A stretch of 64,000 nt of DNA from Anaerolinea sp. (GTDB lineage Bacteria; Chloroflexota; Anaerolineae; Anaerolineales; Anaerolineaceae): NCBI GenBank assembly GCA_029975055.1, contig JARKPU010000077.1:62001-126000 (forward strand). Direction: 5' to 3'. The notes below the pieces were generated by a model. That model saw only the letters and a list, made by a program, of their open reading frames with translations. It was not told the DNA's origin and searched no databases. Within the stretch, counting starts at the first letter, position 1, and each line of letters opens with the position of its first letter. Positions 1 to 8,195 of this stretch are shown here, one piece after another. The translations under genes and the position numbers were made by a program.

Positions 1-1
1 G

Positions 2-997
2 ACGATGATCGACCGCATCCTGGAAGCAGACGGAATCACCCGTGAGATGATCGAAAGCTCGCAGAAGCGCCTGAACCTGATCCAGCGCCTGCTCACCGCC
101 TCGCCCGCCTCACGGCCCGAGATCGTCCGGCAGGAAGAAGCCCTGATGGACGAGACTTTCTTCCAGATGCTCAACCGGCTGATCGAGGCTTCGCTGGCCG
201 GCGGCGACCAGAATTCGGCCCGCGCCATCGCCCAGTTGCAGCAAGAAATCCTCCCCCTCACCGCCGTGGGCCAGCGCATGATGAACGAGACTGCCGAAGT
301 GCAGGCGGCCATCCAGGCGCTGCAAAACGCCAGCCAGAAGGGCCTGACGCGCGAAATTTTACTGGACTTGATGATCCAACAGAAAAGTGAAGCCCCCCTG
401 GCGGCCCTGGTGAGCATGACCCGCTCCGGCCTGGATTACGAGTTCTTCTCGCTGCTCACCGACCGGATCAACAAAGCCGAAGGCGATGAGAAGACCCGCC
501 TGAACGAACTGCGCCAGACTCTGCTCGACCTGACGGCCGAAATCGACCGGCGAGTCAAAGAGCGCCTGCAAGATGCCAACCTGCTGCTCAACGAGATTGT
601 CAACGCCGCGAACGTCGAGCAGGCTTTCCAGGAGCATATCGAGGAAATCGACGAGTTCTTCGCCGAGGCGTTGCGCAACGAACTGCAGACCGCACGCCAG
701 AAAGGCGACCTGGAACGCAGCGCGAAGATCCAAAAGGTGATCGAGCTGGTGCAGCAGGCTTCTGCCCCGCCCGCCGAATTTGCCTTCATCGAGGAATTGA
801 TCGGCGTGGACGATGAAGAAGCCCGCCGCAAGCTGCTCGACCAGAACAAAGAGAAAGTGACGCCCGACCTGCTCCAGATGATCAACGGCCTGGTCTCGCA
901 GATGGAAACCGAAGGTCAACAGGAAATGGCCGCCCGCCTGCAGAGCGTGTACCGCCAGGCGCTGCGCTACTCGATGGAGTTGAACTTCAAGCAATAA
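2..997 (+). CDS. Unrecognised helical protein, 5' end outside window
   Basis: The reading frame is open to the left edge, so this is probably the C-terminal part of a longer gene; the first internal ATG is at 5. The visible ~330 residues are rich in Glu, Gln, Leu and Arg, with no membrane segment and long predicted helices or coiled coil (for example 'LNELRQTLLDLTAEIDRR'). I recognise no catalytic motif. Related Anaerolineae proteins, as I recall, can carry an N-terminal CpXC zinc domain followed by such a helical tail, but that domain would lie outside the window and this is a guess. The gene ends at a strong hairpin that separates it from a convergent gene. Confidence 0.75.
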   Translation, partial: TMIDRILEADGITREMIESSQKRLNLIQRLLTASPASRPEIVRQEEALMDETFFQMLNRLIEASLAGGDQNSARAIAQLQQEILPLTAVGQRMMNETAEVQAAIQALQNASQKGLTREILLDLMIQQKSEAPLAALVSMTRSGLDYEFFSLLTDRINKAEGDEKTRLNELRQTLLDLTAEIDRRVKERLQDANLLLNEIVNAANVEQAFQEHIEEIDEFFAEALRNELQTARQKGDLERSAKIQKVIELVQQASAPPAEFAFIEELIGVDDEEARRKLLDQNKEKVTPDLLQMINGLVSQMETEGQQEMAARLQSVYRQALRYSMELNFKQ

Positions 998-1017
998 AGA
1001 TGCTGTGATTAAGACAA

Positions 1018-1046
1018 AACACAGGCGCGCAATGCGCGCCTGTGTT
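1018..1046. terminator. Bidirectional hairpin terminator
   Basis: A perfect 13-bp inverted repeat (arm AACACAGGCGCGC) closes on a 3-nt loop. It lies between the ends of two convergent genes, so it can end transcription from both sides. The T-tract is short on each strand. Confidence 0.75.
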
Positions 1047-1057
1047 GATTAAGTCTC

Positions 1058-1723
1058 TTACTCTTCGGGGTTATCGAGCCGAAGGCCGTGGCCGCGCACG
1101 GTGATGATATAAGCGTGGTTGGGGTCCAGGCTCGTCAGCCGGTCGCGCAGGCGGCGTACAAGCGCATCAAATGCCTGCTCCGAAACGCCCGCCGCCTCAT
1201 CAACCCCCCAGACATCGTCGATCAAATCCTGCCTCGAAACTACCTGCCCCTGCCGCCGGTCGAGGGTTTGCAGCAGGCGGAACTGCTGCGCCGAAAGCGG
1301 AGGGATCACCTCTTTGCGGTTCACCCACACGCGCCGCGAGCGCGGGTCTAACTGCAGGCGCGAGTGCGGCCGGTCTGCCGGCAGCAGGTCGGGTTCGATC
1401 GGCATGGTGGCGTCGGAGGTAAGGAAGGAGAAATGCTGCACCAACGCCACCTGGATGAGGTCGCCATCCTTCAACAAGACGGGGTCATCCACCCGCCGGC
1501 CGTTGCAGTAGGTGCCGTTCTTGCTGCCCAGGTCTTCGAGGTAAACCCCGCTCGAAGTCGGCTCGAAACGCGCGTGGAAGCGCGAAACCTGCCGGTCATT
1601 GATGATTAAATCACAGGAGGGGTCGCGCCCGATAATTGTTGCCCGCTCGAGCAGCCAGCGCTGGCCGTTCAACGGGCCGGATTGTGCAATCAGAACGGGA
1701 AGCTCCGCCCCCAGTGGCTCCAT
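1058..1723 (-). CDS. FHA domain protein with C-terminal winged-helix DNA-binding domain
   Basis: The 221-residue protein has an FHA domain at about residues 20-95, with the phosphothreonine-binding signature 'IGRDPSCDLIINDRQVSRFH' and 'LGSKNGTYCNG'. An OmpR-type winged helix follows at about 120-215 ('LSAQQFRLLQTLDRRQGQVV', ending 'YIITVRGHGLRL'). This is a transcription factor that would read a phosphothreonine partner rather than a phosphorylated receiver. It is divergent from the Ser/Thr kinase at 1998, a natural candidate source of the phosphothreonine; this link is inference. The start at 1723 is preceded by the ribosome site GGAGGG and by AT-rich -10-like sequence at about 1745-1755. 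Confidence 0.85.
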   Translation of the reverse strand: MEPLGAELPVLIAQSGPLNGQRWLLERATIIGRDPSCDLIINDRQVSRFHARFEPTSSGVYLEDLGSKNGTYCNGRRVDDPVLLKDGDLIQVALVQHFSFLTSDATMPIEPDLLPADRPHSRLQLDPRSRRVWVNRKEVIPPLSAQQFRLLQTLDRRQGQVVSRQDLIDDVWGVDEAAGVSEQAFDALVRRLRDRLTSLDPNHAYIITVRGHGLRLDNPEE

Positions 1724-1997
1724 TTTGCCCTCCGTCTTTCGATACGGTATAATATAGCAGAGAATTGTCGATTTGATAACCCTGGCATCTGAGATCTACC
1801 TGCGCGGGACAACGCCGAGAACCTGCCGCGATGAAGGTGCCAGCCATTTTTCATGCTGTCCTGCCTGGCAACTTCTCAACTGCTTGCGGAGCAAGGCCGC
1901 CCCTCAACACGGCGGGGCACCCCTCCAGGCCTGAGCGGTTGCGTGATTTAATCATCGCTTGGTGAGCCGGGGCATTCTCCCGGCAGGACGAGGTCGA
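1724..1997. promoter_or_regulatory. Divergent promoter region between FHA regulator and kinase
   Basis: TATAAT on the plus strand (1748-1753) overlaps TATATT/TATTAT on the minus strand, so a symmetrical AT-rich core could serve both directions. The small palindrome TGATTTAATCA lies at 1944-1954, near the kinase start. I see no convincing small gene here. Confidence 0.4.
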
Positions 1998-2987
1998 ATG
2001 CCGGTGCCAATCAAAGCGGGCGAGGTGCTGCGCGGGCGGTATAAAATCCGCCGCATCATCGGCCAGGGTGGGATGGGGTGCATCTACCTGGCAGATGACC
2101 TGCGCCTTGAAGGCCGCACCTGCGCGCTCAAGGAAGTGGAGCACGACCGCACCCTGCCCAGCGACCTCATCCGCGAAGCGCGCGACCAGTTCTTGCGCGA
2201 GGCCACCATCCTCGCCCGGCTCGATCACCCCAACCTGCCGAAGGTCTCCGATTTCTTTTCCGTCAGCAGCCGCGATTACCTGGTGATGGACTATGTCCCC
2301 GGCAAAGATCTGCGCACATTGATGGTCGAAGCCCGCCAGGCCGGCACCTTCCTGGCCGAAGAAGACGTGCTCGCCTGGGCCAACCAGCTTTGCGATGCGC
2401 TCAACTACCTCCACAGCCAGACGCCCCCCATCCTGCACCGCGATATCAAGCCCAGCAACCTCAAACTCACCCCCAGCGGGCTGCTCAAACTGGTCGATTT
2501 CGGGCTGGTCAAGCTGGCCGCCCCCGGCGAGGTGACGATCACCATTCTGCAGGGGCAGGGCACCGCGCTCTACACCCCCCTGGAGCAATACGGCGGCGAC
2601 AGCGGCCACACCGATATCCGTTCGGACGTGTTTGCCTTCGGTTCGACGCTCTATCACCTGCTCACCAACCAGGCCCCCGCCGACGCCCGCGAGCGCTTCC
2701 TCAACCCCTCCAGCCTGGTACCGCCCCGGCAGATCAACCCCGCCGTTTCGGCGCGCACCGAGCGCGCCATCCTGTGGGCCATGGCCCTGCACCCCGATGA
2801 ACGCCCGGAGAGCATCAGCCAGTTCCGCGCTTCTCTGCTGGGCGATTACAACCCCATCATCCGCCCCGAACCGAGCATTCTGACCCGGAAGAATGTGAAA
2901 TTCTGGCAGCGACAACCCGAACGCGCCCTGTTGATCGCATCCGTCGGGCTGGCTGTTCTCAGCTTCCTGGCGACGTTGATCCGTTAA
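1998..2987 (+). CDS. Membrane-tethered Hanks-type Ser/Thr protein kinase
   Basis: A 329-residue kinase with the expected motifs: glycine loop 'GQGGMG' (22-27), ATP lysine in 'CALK' (K45), alphaC Glu near 68, catalytic loop 'HRDIKPSN' (147-154), 'DFG' (167-169) and an activation segment ending 'GTALYTPLEQYG'. One transmembrane helix lies at the extreme C-terminus (about 309-328) with nothing beyond it, so there is no extracellular sensor. I chose the ATG at 1998 because the kinase fold begins at once; an upstream GTG at 1959 only adds a non-conserved extension. The 3' end overlaps the convergent GH3 gene by 29 bp. The divergent FHA regulator may read its phosphorylation. Confidence 0.9.
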   Translation: MPVPIKAGEVLRGRYKIRRIIGQGGMGCIYLADDLRLEGRTCALKEVEHDRTLPSDLIREARDQFLREATILARLDHPNLPKVSDFFSVSSRDYLVMDYVPGKDLRTLMVEARQAGTFLAEEDVLAWANQLCDALNYLHSQTPPILHRDIKPSNLKLTPSGLLKLVDFGLVKLAAPGEVTITILQGQGTALYTPLEQYGGDSGHTDIRSDVFAFGSTLYHLLTNQAPADARERFLNPSSLVPPRQINPAVSARTERAILWAMALHPDERPESISQFRASLLGDYNPIIRPEPSILTRKNVKFWQRQPERALLIASVGLAVLSFLATLIR

Positions 2988-5784
2988 CGCTCCGCGCCCG
3001 GCGCTCCTCCGACCAGCGCCAGACACCCCCTGCCAGCGCCCCCAAGAACACCCCGATTACGGTCACGATGACCGTCCCGGAAGTCACCCCCTTTTCGATC
3101 AACGCCTGGCTGCCGGGCAGGTCGAGGGCGAGATAATTGTAGGCTGCCAGCCCGCCGATCACCACGCACATCGCCCAGCGCAGGCCCCAGCGCACCTGCG
3201 CAAGGCTCACCCCCAGCCACAGGCCCACCGCTCCGCTGCCAAGCGTCACGGCCAGGGCCAGCATCCAATCGCCCATTTCGGGCTTTGGCATGGGCGTGGG
3301 CGTCGGAGACGGCGTGACGGTGGGGGCCAGAGTCTCGGTGGCAGTGGGTGAAGGCGTGTCGGTGGGGGCCTGGGTGGGCACAATGGCGGTGATCGCCGCC
3401 GATTCCTCGCCGGTAATGTTCAGCTGCAACCGGTCGGATTGGAAAGCCGGGTCGCTGTTCACGCTGATTTCGAGCAGCCCGGCGCGTTCGATGCGGTAGC
3501 TGGCGCGCGCCACGCCTGCCACGGTGTAGGTTTCCACCGATTGAGCCACGCCCTGGTCGCCGCCGGTGGCGAACAGGAAGCGCACCGGGGTGCCATCCGG
3601 CACGGGGTGACGGTTGTGGTCGAGGATCACCCCCGTTTTGAGCGGAATCGTATCGCCCACCTTGAAGGTCGGCACCGGGGTGGGTTCGGGCGTCAGAGTC
3701 GGGTTGGCCGGCGGGCTTTCGGGCAGATCGAGCGAAAGAGAGATGATCTGCTCCGGGTCGGGCTTGGTCGCCGTGATCAGGTCATAACCGATCCCCGGCA
3801 CCGAAACCGGCGAGGCCCCCGTGGGGGTAATTTCCTGGAACAGCACCTTCGCAGCCACTTCGATGAAGGGGGGCGCTTTCGAATACAGGGCATAATAAGC
3901 CGTCACCTTCGAAATATCGGTGGCGTCCAGGTAATACGGCGCGTTCATGGCGAACACCACCACGCGCTTGTTGCGCAGCAGGTCGGGGCGTTCCGAAAGC
4001 AACCGCCGCAGCGCCTGAGATTCGGGCCGCGAGGCCGAGTAATCCTGTGCCACAAAGACCACCCAATCGGCCAAAGAAAGATCATCTTCCACCGGGGGCA
4101 GGTCATCCTGCTTTTCCAGGAAGCGGTACAGGTCCATGAAAGAATACGAAGATAACAGGTTGCGCGAGACCTGCCCCCCCGCCTGCGGCCCATACAGGCG
4201 GATGACTTCCGATTGCAGCGCATCGGTGCGGATGGTCGGCACGTCGCCGCAGGTGGCGCACTGCCGGCTGGTCTGCGTATCGGTGATGAACACGATGCGG
4301 TCGTTGAACTGCGGCGGGCGCGGCAAGACGGTCGTCAGCTCTTCGGGCTCCGGGCTGATCAACGTCACCGCCCGGGCGGCCACATCATAGGTCACCTGCT
4401 GCGATTTGCCGATGCCCTCCAACCCGGCCTCGCCTGGGATCACCTGCTCGATGGTGAATTCAGGATACAGCTTGAACTTCAACGCCAACAAACGCTCAAG
4501 CGATGAATCCACCCGCTGGGCGAAGGTCGAGTCTTCGCGGTACTTTTGGGCAAAGAACTCCAGCGTGCGCGAGAGCGTTGTGGCGGCATCCGGGTCGTTG
4601 GAGGAAATGAAGTTATCGGTATAGAGCAGATCGTTCCCGGCCAGGAAGGCATCGCGCGCCACCAGGCGGGCATCGAAGCGGTTGCCGATCGGGTCGAAAT
4701 AGCGCCGGATGGCCGGGCTGCCCAGGTTGTCGCTGACCAAAATCCCGCCGGCGGTTCGCCAGGGGACGAACTCGTTCAAGCCGAGGATATCGTTCAAGGC
4801 GGTGCGGTCAAAGCTGAGCGGCAGGGTGGACTGGCGGATATTGCGCTGGAACCCCTGGTAGCGGATGTGCGAGAGCAGCAGGCCGTCTACCATCGTTTGC
4901 GGGGCGCCCGCGCTGCCGGTCACGGCGAAGAACGGCGCCAGCTCGATCTGCTTAAGCTGCTCGAAAGTCTTGCGCACCGTGGCGATTTCCGCCTCGGGCT
5001 GCCGGTCCGAACCGCCCTGCCCGGGGAAGTGCTTGGCAATCGCCGCCAGGCGGCCCTGGCTGCCTTCGTGCAGCCCGGCGAGGTAGGCCTTGCCCATCTC
5101 CCCGACCCAATAGGGGTCGCCCCCAAAGGAGCGCACCCCCAGGTCTTCGCGCCCGCTGATATACAGCACGTCCAGCACATCCAGCGAAGGGCCGAGATAT
5201 AAATTAAAGCCGAGGGCCGAAAGCTCCTGGCCCATCACCGCGCCCACGCGCCCGGCCAGCGAGGTATCCCAGGTGGCACCGATCGCCATCAGGTTGGGAA
5301 GCGCCGTCGTGCCGCTCAAAATCTGATCGTTCGGGTAAAGGTCACCCTCCTGAGCGATGCTGATGAACAGCGGAACATAAACCGGCGCGCCTTCCGCCGC
5401 TTCGGGCGCGGCGCTGCTGACCGAGTAATCCAGCCGCTGGAGCGAAGAAGTCAGCTGGTAGGTGTTTTGCAGGATGTCCGTCTGGCTGTTGAAGTTGTTG
5501 TTCTTGCTCAGCAGGATCACCCCGCCAATGTGATACCTGGAGATGAGGGTGTAGATGGGCGAGGTCTCGTCCACCTTATCGCCGTTGAAGGAGACGAGGA
5601 AAAGCTGCCCCACCTTCTCTTCGGGGGTCATGCGCGCCATCAAATCGCGCGCCTTTTCCTGGTTCGAGCTCGCCGGGTCGGCGCTCTGGCCATAACCGAT
5701 CGAACCCGCGCCGGTCCAAACCAGCAGCAGGGCAAGTAAGATCAGCAGGTTGAGGAAACGAGGCGGGCGACCTGTCATCTTCAT
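2959..5784 (-). CDS. Cell-surface glycoside hydrolase family 3 (NagZ-like) protein
   Basis: A 941-residue protein with an N-terminal signal anchor (about 10-33), a GH3 beta-N-acetylhexosaminidase-like domain ('MTPEEKVGQLFLVSF', 'IGGVILLSKNN', 'KHFPGQGGSDRQP', 'GILVSDNLG'), a middle domain, a Pro/Thr-rich stretch (about 700-830), a beta-sandwich-like segment and two membrane helices near the C-terminus. The Asp of 'VSDNLG' fits the GH3 nucleophile. The Asp-Ser-His acid/base loop of classical NagZ after KHFPG is not present here, so the mechanism or the activity may differ. The likely role is turnover of envelope or environmental amino-sugar polymers outside the membrane. A TAGAAT box 9 nt upstream suggests a leaderless mRNA. 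Confidence 0.8.
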   Translation of the reverse strand: MKMTGRPPRFLNLLILLALLLVWTGAGSIGYGQSADPASSNQEKARDLMARMTPEEKVGQLFLVSFNGDKVDETSPIYTLISRYHIGGVILLSKNNNFNSQTDILQNTYQLTSSLQRLDYSVSSAAPEAAEGAPVYVPLFISIAQEGDLYPNDQILSGTTALPNLMAIGATWDTSLAGRVGAVMGQELSALGFNLYLGPSLDVLDVLYISGREDLGVRSFGGDPYWVGEMGKAYLAGLHEGSQGRLAAIAKHFPGQGGSDRQPEAEIATVRKTFEQLKQIELAPFFAVTGSAGAPQTMVDGLLLSHIRYQGFQRNIRQSTLPLSFDRTALNDILGLNEFVPWRTAGGILVSDNLGSPAIRRYFDPIGNRFDARLVARDAFLAGNDLLYTDNFISSNDPDAATTLSRTLEFFAQKYREDSTFAQRVDSSLERLLALKFKLYPEFTIEQVIPGEAGLEGIGKSQQVTYDVAARAVTLISPEPEELTTVLPRPPQFNDRIVFITDTQTSRQCATCGDVPTIRTDALQSEVIRLYGPQAGGQVSRNLLSSYSFMDLYRFLEKQDDLPPVEDDLSLADWVVFVAQDYSASRPESQALRRLLSERPDLLRNKRVVVFAMNAPYYLDATDISKVTAYYALYSKAPPFIEVAAKVLFQEITPTGASPVSVPGIGYDLITATKPDPEQIISLSLDLPESPPANPTLTPEPTPVPTFKVGDTIPLKTGVILDHNRHPVPDGTPVRFLFATGGDQGVAQSVETYTVAGVARASYRIERAGLLEISVNSDPAFQSDRLQLNITGEESAAITAIVPTQAPTDTPSPTATETLAPTVTPSPTPTPMPKPEMGDWMLALAVTLGSGAVGLWLGVSLAQVRWGLRWAMCVVIGGLAAYNYLALDLPGSQALIEKGVTSGTVIVTVIGVFLGALAGGVWRWSEERRARSVNGSTSPGS

Positions 5785-5793
5785 CCGTGGGTA

Positions 5794-5799
5794 ATTCTA
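5794..5799 (-). promoter_or_regulatory. -10 box of GH3 gene (leaderless)
   Basis: TAGAAT on the minus strand ends 9 nt before the ATG at 5784. No ribosome site intervenes. Confidence 0.5.
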
Positions 5800-5817
5800 T
5801 TCTACCACCGATGAAGT

Positions 5818-6573
5818 TCAGGCCACCTCAACAGCCCGGTGCGCCGCGATCGGATCGTCCGTGATCAGCCCGTCCACGCCGTCCTTCACCAGCCGGTCGA
5901 GGTCGGCGGGGTCGTTCACCGTCCAGGCGTTCACCTTCCGGCCGGATTCATGCTGGCGCTGGATATAGCTGCCCGTCGCATCGCTGTAATAGGGGTTGAC
6001 CAATTCCGGCGAGATGCTGCGCAGGAAAGCCGAACGAGCCCACCACCCGGCCCGGCCCGGAAGCGCCAGGATGGCCACCGGCACCTCCGGCAGCTTGCTC
6101 CTGGCGCGCATCAGGTTGAGCGGGTGAAACGACGAGAACATGACGCGCTCCTCCAGGCCGAAGCGGCGCACCAGCTCGACCACCTGATCCACCAGCCCGT
6201 CTCCCGGCGAGGCGTAATTGGTCAGCTCCACGTTGATCAGCAGCCGCCGGCCGACGGCCTCGAACACTTCTTCCAGGGTCGGGATGGGTTCGCCCGCGAA
6301 GCGCGAAGAGAAAAACTGCCCGGCATCCAGGGCCTTCAACTGCCCAAGCGTCAGCTTGCGAACTTCTCCCTTGCCGCCGGTCGTCCGGTCAACCGTCTGG
6401 TCGTGGATCACCACCACCGCGCCGTCCAGGCTCAACTTGGCATCCAGTTCGATGGCATCGGCACCCTGTTCCTGGGCCAGGCAGAAGGCCGCCAGAGTAT
6501 TTTCGGGCGCGTAAGCCGATGCGCCGCGATGGGCGATGATCAACGGCCGGGGGTGAGCCAGGAACCGGTTCAT
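5818..6573 (-). CDS. Glycerophosphodiester phosphodiesterase
   Basis: The 251-residue protein matches the GDPD TIM-barrel family: 'IIAHRGASAYAPENTLAAF' near the N-terminus (catalytic His-Arg), 'AIELDAKLSLDG' (metal-binding Glu/Asp) and 'VVIHDQTVDRTT' (second catalytic His). It would hydrolyse glycerophosphodiesters to glycerol-3-phosphate and an alcohol. The C-terminal 'KVNAWTVND' strand and 'VDGLITDDP' are typical. No signal peptide is visible, so it is probably cytoplasmic. Its ATG overlaps the stop of the upstream AAA ATPase by 4 bp (ATGA), so the two are translationally coupled. Confidence 0.92.
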   Translation of the reverse strand: MNRFLAHPRPLIIAHRGASAYAPENTLAAFCLAQEQGADAIELDAKLSLDGAVVVIHDQTVDRTTGGKGEVRKLTLGQLKALDAGQFFSSRFAGEPIPTLEEVFEAVGRRLLINVELTNYASPGDGLVDQVVELVRRFGLEERVMFSSFHPLNLMRARSKLPEVPVAILALPGRAGWWARSAFLRSISPELVNPYYSDATGSYIQRQHESGRKVNAWTVNDPADLDRLVKDGVDGLITDDPIAAHRAVEVA

Positions 6574-7928
6574 AAATCAACAAAGAAGGACTTGGCGGCG
6601 CGGTCGATCAACTCGCGCGCCATGGTGGCCTCGACGTTCAGATACTGCGAGATATCAATGATCTGATCGCATAAATCGCGCGGGTGCGAGGCGCGCAGTT
6701 TGCGGTTGGGCTTGATATACCACTCCTGGAGCAGGTACGCCAGGCCCTGGTCTGAATAGGTGACGCCCTTCGAGGCCGACACGCGCTTGAATATCTCGCG
6801 GTATTCCTCATACGTCGGATCGACGATCTCGATCTTGTGCCGCAGGCGGCGCAGGAAGGCTTCATCCACCAGGTCTTTCGGCGGCAGGTTGGTCGAGAAC
6901 ACCACCAGCACATCGAAGGGGATCTCGATCTTGCGGCCGGTGTGCAGGGTCAGGTAATCGATGCGGTTTTCGAGCGGGACGATCCAGCGGTTGAGCAGGT
7001 CGCGCGGGCGTACCATCTGGCGGCCAAAGTCGTCGATGAGCAAGATGCCGCCGTTGGCCTTTACCTGGAAGGGCGCTTCATAATATTTCAACGTGTCGTC
7101 GAAGACCAGGTCCAGCCCGGCCAGCGTCAACTCGCCGCCGGTGACAATGAACGGCCGGCGGATGCGCACCCAGCGCGGATCGCGCCGGGCCCCGGCCCTC
7201 AACGGTGGCGCGCCCGCCTGGGGCTCTTCATCATCGGCCAGGGTGTGGTTGACCGAGTCGTACACTTTGATCACCTGCCCATCCACATAGATGGCGTGCG
7301 GGATGTAGATATTTTGAGTCTGGATCAGGTTGCCCACGGCGCGCGCCACGCTGGTTTTGCCGTTGCCGGGCGGGCCGTAGAGGAAGATGGACGTGCCCGA
7401 GTTCACCGCCGGGCCGAGCGCCTGGAAGGTATCTTCGCACAAGACCAGGCTCGATAGCACCTGGCGCATCATTCGGTTGGTGACCGTCATGCGCCCGCGC
7501 GCCTGGCGCAGGATCGAATCGATATAGACATTGAGCGGCACGGGGGCCGGGCCGGCGTACTGGCTGCGTTCCAAAGCTTCGCGGGCGCGCGCTATCCCTG
7601 CGCCGGTGATCGCATACAGGTAAGCGCCTTCGCCCAACCCCATCTGCGATGAACGCACTTCCAGCAGCTTTTCGCGCTTGAGCGCCTCCATGATCTGATC
7701 CACCACGCCCGAAAACGGCAGCGTCACCTCCTCGGCGATTTTGTAGCCCGTCAGGTAACCCTGGAAATACATGACCTTTAAGATCAGGTCTTGAAGCCAG
7801 AGGGGTGAAAGGCCGGTATCTTCCAGGGTGACGATCGGCGGAGGGGTAAACGGAGTGCCGGCAGGTGGAGCGAGCGGCCCCGAACCAGCCGGTGCCTTAT
7901 TGCCCGTACGCGCTGGTGCATTCGTCAT
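6570..7928 (-). CDS. AAA-family ATPase with N-terminal winged helix
   Basis: A 452-residue protein. After a Pro-rich N-terminus, a winged-helix-like segment occupies about 40-115 ('LKVMYFQGYLTGYKIAEEV'). The AAA core follows, with Walker A 'GPPGNGKTS' (185-193), Walker B 'ILLIDDFG' (about 295-302), sensor 'VVFSTNLPP' and an arginine-rich 'FLRRLRHKIEI' helix. The C-terminal helical lid starts near 390. The family is common in Chloroflexota and its substrate is unknown to me. The ribosome site AAGGAAGGTGAGG precedes the start. The start codon overlaps the stop of a 51-codon ORF, and the stop overlaps the GDPD start, making a tightly coupled three-gene unit. Confidence 0.85.
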   Translation of the reverse strand: MTNAPARTGNKAPAGSGPLAPPAGTPFTPPPIVTLEDTGLSPLWLQDLILKVMYFQGYLTGYKIAEEVTLPFSGVVDQIMEALKREKLLEVRSSQMGLGEGAYLYAITGAGIARAREALERSQYAGPAPVPLNVYIDSILRQARGRMTVTNRMMRQVLSSLVLCEDTFQALGPAVNSGTSIFLYGPPGNGKTSVARAVGNLIQTQNIYIPHAIYVDGQVIKVYDSVNHTLADDEEPQAGAPPLRAGARRDPRWVRIRRPFIVTGGELTLAGLDLVFDDTLKYYEAPFQVKANGGILLIDDFGRQMVRPRDLLNRWIVPLENRIDYLTLHTGRKIEIPFDVLVVFSTNLPPKDLVDEAFLRRLRHKIEIVDPTYEEYREIFKRVSASKGVTYSDQGLAYLLQEWYIKPNRKLRASHPRDLCDQIIDISQYLNVEATMARELIDRAAKSFFVDL

Positions 7929-8080
7929 GATGCCTCACCTTCCTTTGCCTTTGAAGAACCGTAGATGGGGCCGGGTTCGCGCCGCCGGTCGGCTGCGCCG
8001 CTTCGATTGGCGCCCGCCTGGGCCGTTTGGAACCAATCTGCTCTCCCCTTGTTGTTGATCAGTTCGATCCGATAAGCCAT
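7925..8080 (-). CDS. Small leaderless ORF (51 aa) coupled to the AAA ATPase gene
   Basis: The ATG at 8080 lies 8 nt after a perfect TATAAT and the frame runs 51 codons to a TGA that overlaps the AAA ATPase ATG (ATGA). The peptide begins MAYRIELINNKGRADWFQTA and continues with a hydrophilic, Arg/Gly/Ala-rich tail. The structured start 'YRIELINNKGRADWF' looks like a beta strand followed by a helix. I do not recognise a family. It could be a real small protein or only a leader that delivers ribosomes to the ATPase start. It occupies almost the whole gap upstream of the ATPase. Confidence 0.6.
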   Translation of the reverse strand: MAYRIELINNKGRADWFQTAQAGANRSGAADRRREPGPIYGSSKAKEGEAS

Positions 8081-8088
8081 CCTGGAAA

Positions 8089-8094
8089 ATTATA
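8089..8094 (-). promoter_or_regulatory. -10 box of small ORF-AAA-GDPD operon
   Basis: Perfect TATAAT on the minus strand, 8 nt before the ATG at 8080, which predicts a transcript that starts at or next to that ATG. Confidence 0.6.
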
Positions 8095-8182
8095 GCACGG
8101 TCGGGTACCAGGCACATTCTACAGGGTCATTACAGTAATGAAAGGCGCCAGGCTTCCCTCTGATCGTTGCGCCATGTTCCAT

Positions 8183-8188
8183 TATAAT
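8183..8188 (+). promoter_or_regulatory. -10 box of GT2 gene (leaderless)
   Basis: Perfect TATAAT, 7 nt before the ATG at 8196. It overlaps an alternative ATG at 8187, which therefore cannot be the start of a transcript made from this promoter. Confidence 0.6.
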
Positions 8189-8195
8189 GATTGCC

